Shown in pieces: positions 36,892 through 41,731 of a stretch of DNA of 41,731 nt. Source of the DNA: Candidatus Moraniibacteriota bacterium. Its GTDB lineage: Bacteria; Patescibacteriota; Minisyncoccia; Moranbacterales; UBA9337. The DNA lies in NCBI GenBank assembly GCA_029865125.1, contig JAOUHN010000004.1, positions 1-41,731 on the forward strand. The letters run 5' to 3'. Positions within the stretch are counted from its first letter, which is position 1. Each line of letters opens with the position of its first letter. The position numbers and the translations under genes are program-made. The notes beneath the pieces were generated by a model that was not told where the DNA came from, made no database searches, and worked only from the letters and a program-made list of their open reading frames with translations.

Positions 36892-38997
36892 ATGAAAGAG
36901 GGCAAAAAAACTAAAAAGAAAGAAGTGAAAAAAAACACAAAAAGCAACAAAACTGTAAGTAAAGTCAAAAAGATTATCAAAAGAAGCGGAAGAGTTGTTC
37001 CATTCAAGCAAGAAAAAGTTGTGGCAGCTGTTTTGAAAGCTTTCAAGGAAACCGGAGAGGGTGCTGAAAAGGAAGCAGAAAAAGTGGGAGCAAAGGTTGT
37101 TCAAATGCTTAATAAACAATATAGAGATGGTTCTGTTCCTGAAATTGAGGAGGTGCAGGATGTTGTTGAAAAGGTTTTGATGGTTCTTGATTTCGATGAG
37201 ACTGCAAAGGCGTACATTTTGTATCGTGATCAGCACAGAAAGGTGAGAGAGACAAAAGACGCTTTGAAGGATGCTATTGATTTGGTGGAAGGGTATATCA
37301 GTGAATCTGATTGGAGAGTGAAAGAAAATTCAAACATGGGATTTTCTCTTCAAGGTCTCAATAATCACATTTCTTCTGCAGTGAGTTCAAAATATTGGAT
37401 GAACAGGGTGTATACCAAAAACATTCGTGATGCTCATGAAAATGGTGATTTGCACGTTCATGATCTTCAAATGGTGGCAGCATATTGTTGTGGTTGGGAT
37501 TTGCGCGAACTTTTGGTGCAAGGATTTGGTGGAGTGATGGGAAAGGTTGTGAGTGCCCCTCCAAAGCATTTTAGAAGTGCTTTGGGTCAAGTGGTGAACT
37601 TCATCTATACTCTTCAGGGAGAGGCAAATGGTGCGCAAGCTTTTGCAAATTTCGACACACTACTTGCTCCATTCGTGCACTATGACAAGTTGAGTCAAAA
37701 GGAAGTGAAGCAGGCCATTCAGGAATTTGTTTTCAACATGAATGTTCCAACCAGAGTTGGATTTCAGACACCTTTTTCAAACATCACAATGGATCTTCAA
37801 GTTCCATCAAATTTCAAAGATGAACCGGTGGTTATTGGAGGAAAGCTTCAGAAGAAGAAATACGGAGCTTTTCAGAAGGAAATGAACATGATCAACAAGG
37901 CTTTTGCAGAAGTGATGACTGAGGGAGATGCACAAAACAGAGTTTTCACTTTTCCGATTCCGACATATAACATCTCAAAGGAATTTGATTGGGAGGATCC
38001 AGCATTGAAACCGATTTGGGAAATGACAGCAAAATATGGAATGCCATATTTCGCAAATTTCGTGAATTCTGACATGAGTCCTGATGACGCAAGAAGCATG
38101 TGTTGCAGACTTCGACTGGATAACAGAGAGCTTAGAAAAAGAGGAGGAGGACTTTTTGGAGCAAATCCAATGACTGGATCAATCGGAGTGGTCACAATCA
38201 ACATGCCAAGAATTGGATATCTTGCAAAAGACAAAAAAGAATTCTTCCAAAAACTTGATGAATTGATGGATATTGCCAAGGAGAGCCTAGAAGCAAAAAG
38301 AATTTTCATTGAAAGATTGACTGAAATTGGACTATATCCATATTCAAGACACTACTTAAAGTCAATCAAGATGAGAAGAGGAAAATATTGGTCAAATCAC
38401 TTTTCAACAATTGGGCTTGTGGGGATGAATGAAGCACTTTTGAACCTCATTGGAAAAGACATCACGACGTACCAAGGAAACAGACTTGCTCAAAAGATTT
38501 TGAATCACATGAGAGACAAGATGGTGAAATATCAGAAAGAAACTGATAGTATGTATAACCTGGAAGCAACTCCAGCGGAAGGAACAACATATCGTTTGGC
38601 AAAGGCAGACCAAAAGAGATTCCCAGACATGATTTTTGCCAATGACAATGCTGTGAAAAATGAAGGAGCGGAGCCATATTACACAAACTCATCTCAACTT
38701 CCAGTAGGACACACCAGTGATATTTTCGAGGCTCTCGATCTTCAAGATGGTCTTCAAACGAAATACACCGGAGGAACAGTGCTTCATGGATTCTTGGGAG
38801 AAAAAATCAATGATCTTGAAACCGTGAAGAATTTGGTGCGAACAATTGCAAGCAAATATTCACTGCCATATTTCACATTCACTCCAACATTCAGCATTTG
38901 CCCTGTGCATGGATACATCGCGGGAGAGCATCAAACATGTCCGAAGTGTGCAATTGAAATCAAGAAAAAGGATGTGAAATTTGAGAAGGTGAAATAG
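36892..38997 (+). CDS. nrdD: Anaerobic (class III) ribonucleoside-triphosphate reductase, lacking the C-terminal glycyl-radical motif
   Basis: ATP-cone, ARSMCCRLRLD, GSIGVVTINMPRIGYLA, YWSNHFSTIGLVGMNEA, YNLEATPAEGT, SICPVHGYIAGEHQTCPKC; stops (TAG) before any RVxGY motif. Confidence 0.95.
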   Translation: MKEGKKTKKKEVKKNTKSNKTVSKVKKIIKRSGRVVPFKQEKVVAAVLKAFKETGEGAEKEAEKVGAKVVQMLNKQYRDGSVPEIEEVQDVVEKVLMVLDFDETAKAYILYRDQHRKVRETKDALKDAIDLVEGYISESDWRVKENSNMGFSLQGLNNHISSAVSSKYWMNRVYTKNIRDAHENGDLHVHDLQMVAAYCCGWDLRELLVQGFGGVMGKVVSAPPKHFRSALGQVVNFIYTLQGEANGAQAFANFDTLLAPFVHYDKLSQKEVKQAIQEFVFNMNVPTRVGFQTPFSNITMDLQVPSNFKDEPVVIGGKLQKKKYGAFQKEMNMINKAFAEVMTEGDAQNRVFTFPIPTYNISKEFDWEDPALKPIWEMTAKYGMPYFANFVNSDMSPDDARSMCCRLRLDNRELRKRGGGLFGANPMTGSIGVVTINMPRIGYLAKDKKEFFQKLDELMDIAKESLEAKRIFIERLTEIGLYPYSRHYLKSIKMRRGKYWSNHFSTIGLVGMNEALLNLIGKDITTYQGNRLAQKILNHMRDKMVKYQKETDSMYNLEATPAEGTTYRLAKADQKRFPDMIFANDNAVKNEGAEPYYTNSSQLPVGHTSDIFEALDLQDGLQTKYTGGTVLHGFLGEKINDLETVKNLVRTIASKYSLPYFTFTPTFSICPVHGYIAGEHQTCPKCAIEIKKKDVKFEKVK

Positions 38998-39012
38998 CAA
39001 ACAATTGCTCGA

Positions 39013-39354
39013 ATGAGCGTTGAATATATAAAAAATAAAATAACAAAAAATATGGAAAAACAAAAATTGATTTGCCATGATTGCAAAAAAGAGTTGAAGA
39101 AGGGGGATGAGTATGTGAATTATACTCAAGATGGAGAAGCATATTTAATAAAATGTCGAGAATGCTATGAAAAAGATCCTGTAATAAAGAACTTTAAAGA
39201 ATGTGATGTATATTCAAGAGTGGTCGGATTTCACACTCCGATTGGAAGATGGAACAAAGGAAAAAGTGCTGAATGGAAAGACCGAAAGACATTTGAAATA
39301 GGGGAAATGAAAGATGATGAAAAAGATTCTGATGATAAGGATAGCTGCAAATAA
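39013..39354 (+). CDS. Small protein with NrdD-type glycyl-radical motif and Cys4 zinc-ribbon-like segment
   Basis: CHDC...CREC then ECDVYSRVVGFHTPIGRWNKGKSAEWKDRKTF. Same frame as nrdD; alternative start 39052. Confidence 0.85.
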   Translation: MSVEYIKNKITKNMEKQKLICHDCKKELKKGDEYVNYTQDGEAYLIKCRECYEKDPVIKNFKECDVYSRVVGFHTPIGRWNKGKSAEWKDRKTFEIGEMKDDEKDSDDKDSCK

Positions 39355-39380
39355 TTAGGGCGCAGAATTGAAAAAGATAG

Positions 39381-39412
39381 TCAGGGCGATTTCACTCACG
39401 AGATCGCCCTGA
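39381..39412. terminator. Stem-loop after the small glycyl-radical ORF
   Basis: TCAGGGCGAT...ATCGCCCTGA 10-bp perfect stem, no clear T-tract, so terminator function uncertain. Confidence 0.45.
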
Positions 39413-39460
39413 AAAATGATTAAGATTTGAGATGGGAGAGTTTAGAATAAGGTGTTTCTT

Positions 39461-39678
39461 GTCATTCCGGAAAACATATTTTTCCAGGTGAGGAACGAAC
39501 CTGTGAAAAATAGTTTATCCGGTCTGTCTCGTAGCCAAGGCGGAAATCCATTCTTAATATAATCTCAAGTGTTATTAAGTCATCGCAATCAATGAAGTGT
39601 GGATCCCGGATAAGTTAATTTCTAAGGGCTTTCCCGACTCGTCGGGATCGCCCAAGAAATTATACTTTCCGGGATGAC
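39461..39678. repeat. MITE-like intergenic element with terminal inverted repeats
   Basis: GTCATTCCGGAAA at left and TTTCCGGGATGAC at right (12/13 complementary), nested internal inverted repeats. Confidence 0.55.
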
Positions 39679-39725
39679 AAAAGTATGATCGTGTGAAAAA
39701 CTTTTAGTTTTGAATTATAATTTCA

Positions 39726-39767
39726 TATTCCTAAATTCCTAAATTCGTATAATCACATATTCCTAAA
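39726..39767. repeat. CCTAAATT-type short repeat upstream of nrdG
   Basis: tattcctaaattcctaaattcgtataatcacatattcctaaac; same unit as 4665-4714. Confidence 0.65.
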
Positions 39768-39772
39768 CAATA

Positions 39773-40468
39773 ATGAATTTAGTTAGCTTTCAAAAATTTA
39801 CATTGGTGGATTATCCAGGGAAAATTGCAACTACCGTTTTCACGGCTGGGTGCAACTTTCGCTGTCCTTTTTGCTATAATCCAGAATTGGTTTTTTCTGC
39901 ACAACCCGTGACAAACGGAAACAAGATTGAAAAAGATTTTTTCAAATTTCTTGAGAGCAGAAAGGGAAAGCTTGATGGAGTGTGCATCACCGGAGGAGAA
40001 CCAACTCTTCAAAGTGATCTCATTGAATTTATGGGTAAGGTGAAAGACATGGGATATTTCGTGAAGCTGGACACCAACGGAATGAGGCCAGACGCAGTGA
40101 GACGTGCAATTGAAGCAGGTGTGGTGGACTATTTCGCAATGGACATCAAAAACAGTCTGGAAAGATATTCCGAAACCGTGGGAATCAACGTGGACACAGA
40201 AAGAATCAAGCTCTCTGTGGAACTCATCAAAAACAGTGGAGTGGATTATGACTTTCGAACCACAGTGGTCCCCGGAATTCACACCTATGATGATTTCAAA
40301 AGCATTGCCACCTGGATCGGAGGCGCCAAAAAATATGCCCTCCAAGGTTACCGCGACCAAAATATCCTCGACCCAAAACTCCGAGACAAAAAAGGAGAAG
40401 TTTTAGATTTGGAGAAAATTAAGGAGATGATCGAAGGAGAGTTTGGGGAAGTTGTCATTAGAGATTAG
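39773..40468 (+). CDS. nrdG: Anaerobic RNR activating radical-SAM protein
   Basis: FTAGCNFRCPFCYNPELV (CxxxCxxC), GVCITGGEPTLQ. Confidence 0.9.
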   Translation: MNLVSFQKFTLVDYPGKIATTVFTAGCNFRCPFCYNPELVFSAQPVTNGNKIEKDFFKFLESRKGKLDGVCITGGEPTLQSDLIEFMGKVKDMGYFVKLDTNGMRPDAVRRAIEAGVVDYFAMDIKNSLERYSETVGINVDTERIKLSVELIKNSGVDYDFRTTVVPGIHTYDDFKSIATWIGGAKKYALQGYRDQNILDPKLRDKKGEVLDLEKIKEMIEGEFGEVVIRD

Positions 40469-40506
40469 CTTAAGTATTTTTGCTGTTTTGTATTAAAGAT
40501 GTTTTT

Positions 40507-41731
40507 ATGAAAGTTATAGATAAAATTCAGATTAGATATTTTAGATCAATAAAAGATGAGAAAGTTCATAATATAAATGAAGTAAATGTTTTTTCTGGGT
40601 CTAATGATTCTGGAAAATCAAATATATTACGAGCACTAAATTTATTTTTTAACGGTGAAACAAGTTTTCAAAATAGATTGTATTTTGAAAATGATTTTTC
40701 TAAAGAAAGACTAGAAGAGGTAAGAAAGGAGTCCATAAAGGGAAGACAGTTTATCGCTGTTAAAATTTTCTTTATTGCTCCATCTGGACATAAAAATTTA
40801 CCAAATAAATTTTATGTTGAAAAAATGTGGGATAGAAAAGGCAATTTACTAAATACTGCAGACAATGTGATTTATCAGTTTAAGAAAGGTAAAACAAAAG
40901 CTAAAACTGAAGTAACAGCGAAGACTGCATTGTCAAGGTTCATCAATAGTATTTATTATCAATATATACCAGCAGTAAGATCTCCAGTTATATTTGATAA
41001 TCTTTTGGGTATTTTGCAGGAATTAATAGTTAAAAAAAATAAAAATAATACAAAGGTTGCTGGGTTGCTAAGTGATATTGAGAAAGAATTTAATAGTTTT
41101 ACAGGCAAGATTGGTAGTGAATTTCAAAAAGTTTCTGGGGTTCAATCTAGTGTAAGGATTCCTTCCGAGTTTCAGGATATATTCAAGGCTTTTTTTATTG
41201 ATACAAATACAGGTAATTTTAGCATCCCTCTAAATTTTCGTGGTGATGGTATTCAGATGCGTTATATTCCCGTTATTATGGATTACATAGCTAGAAATTC
41301 AAGAGGTATTCATATTTGGGGATTTGATGAACCTGAAAATTCAACCGAGTATAAGCTTTGTTCACAGATGGCAGAGGATTTTAAGAACAGATTTTCAAAA
41401 AATGCGCAAATATTTATTGCAACGCATTCTTTTCATTTTACAACGCTGAAAGGTGAGAATGTCTCAAGATATAGAGTCTTTAAGGATGCACAAGGTATAA
41501 ATTCATCAGTGTTGTTTGTTAATAAGGATGATCAAGTTGATATATTTAATCAAGGTATATCAGAAAAAATAAATGAGGAATTGGGAATATTAGATTTACA
41601 TAAGGATATTGCTAATGAATACAAAGAATGGCAAGAAAATAAGAATGTTTGGTTGAATGAGTTTAAGAGAATAGAAAAGCAATTGTGTGACGATGATAAA
41701 TTACCAATCATATTTGTTGAAGGTAAGACAG
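40507..41731 (+). CDS. OLD-family-like AAA ATPase/TOPRIM nuclease, 3' end outside window
   Basis: Not in ORF track. MKVIDKIQIRYFRSIKDEKVHNINEVNVFSGSNDSGKSNILRALNLFF (Walker A), IHIWGFDEPENSTE (Walker B-like), ATHSFHF, ending IFVEGKT (start of TOPRIM). Confidence 0.85.
   Translation, partial: MKVIDKIQIRYFRSIKDEKVHNINEVNVFSGSNDSGKSNILRALNLFFNGETSFQNRLYFENDFSKERLEEVRKESIKGRQFIAVKIFFIAPSGHKNLPNKFYVEKMWDRKGNLLNTADNVIYQFKKGKTKAKTEVTAKTALSRFINSIYYQYIPAVRSPVIFDNLLGILQELIVKKNKNNTKVAGLLSDIEKEFNSFTGKIGSEFQKVSGVQSSVRIPSEFQDIFKAFFIDTNTGNFSIPLNFRGDGIQMRYIPVIMDYIARNSRGIHIWGFDEPENSTEYKLCSQMAEDFKNRFSKNAQIFIATHSFHFTTLKGENVSRYRVFKDAQGINSSVLFVNKDDQVDIFNQGISEKINEELGILDLHKDIANEYKEWQENKNVWLNEFKRIEKQLCDDDKLPIIFVEGKT

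Noticed and set aside
36892-38997. Frameshift in nrdD hiding a normal C-terminus in another frame
   Set aside because: The radical motif is in the same frame as nrdD and separated by a single TAG, so no frameshift is needed; a base substitution or real split remain the alternatives.
39779-40360. 193-aa minus-strand ORF
   Set aside because: Shadow ORF antisense to nrdG.

Overview
This 41.7 kb AT-rich window looks like a Candidate Phyla Radiation (Patescibacteria) chromosome segment; that taxonomic reading is inferred from gene content and style. Left part (1-13.8 kb) is accessory: a 5'-truncated lipase-like gene, five paralogous small 4-TM membrane proteins with a shared 3' cassette, an HTH/Cas2-fold (PaaX-like) gene bounded by copies of a hairpin repeat, an M23 peptidase, a two-gene operon of unknown function (possible nuclease-like protein plus a large helical-repeat protein), and a run of single-gene units separated by a recurring terminator/promoter repeat. 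The middle holds tRNA-Gln, dnaX, a GtrA-like gene, an MFS transporter, two tandem Cache-like sensor proteins without output domains, and a dcw-like cluster (mraZ, rsmH, ftsL-like, ftsI, murF, lepB, hisS, rpsU, yqeY, ybeY, dgkA, ftsA, ftsZ). The right end has nrdR, nrdD, a small ORF and nrdG, then the start of an OLD-like ATPase/nuclease absent from the ORF track. The most striking observation is that nrdD stops before its glycyl-radical motif. That motif (SRVVGF...WNKGK...RKTF) lies in a small downstream ORF in the same frame, separated by one TAG codon and carrying its own Cys4 zinc-ribbon-like segment. Other strong signals are a Mollicutes-type MraZ box, a perfect NrdR-box palindrome, a duplicated lipase 3' remnant in the membrane-protein array, and several dispersed intergenic repeats.
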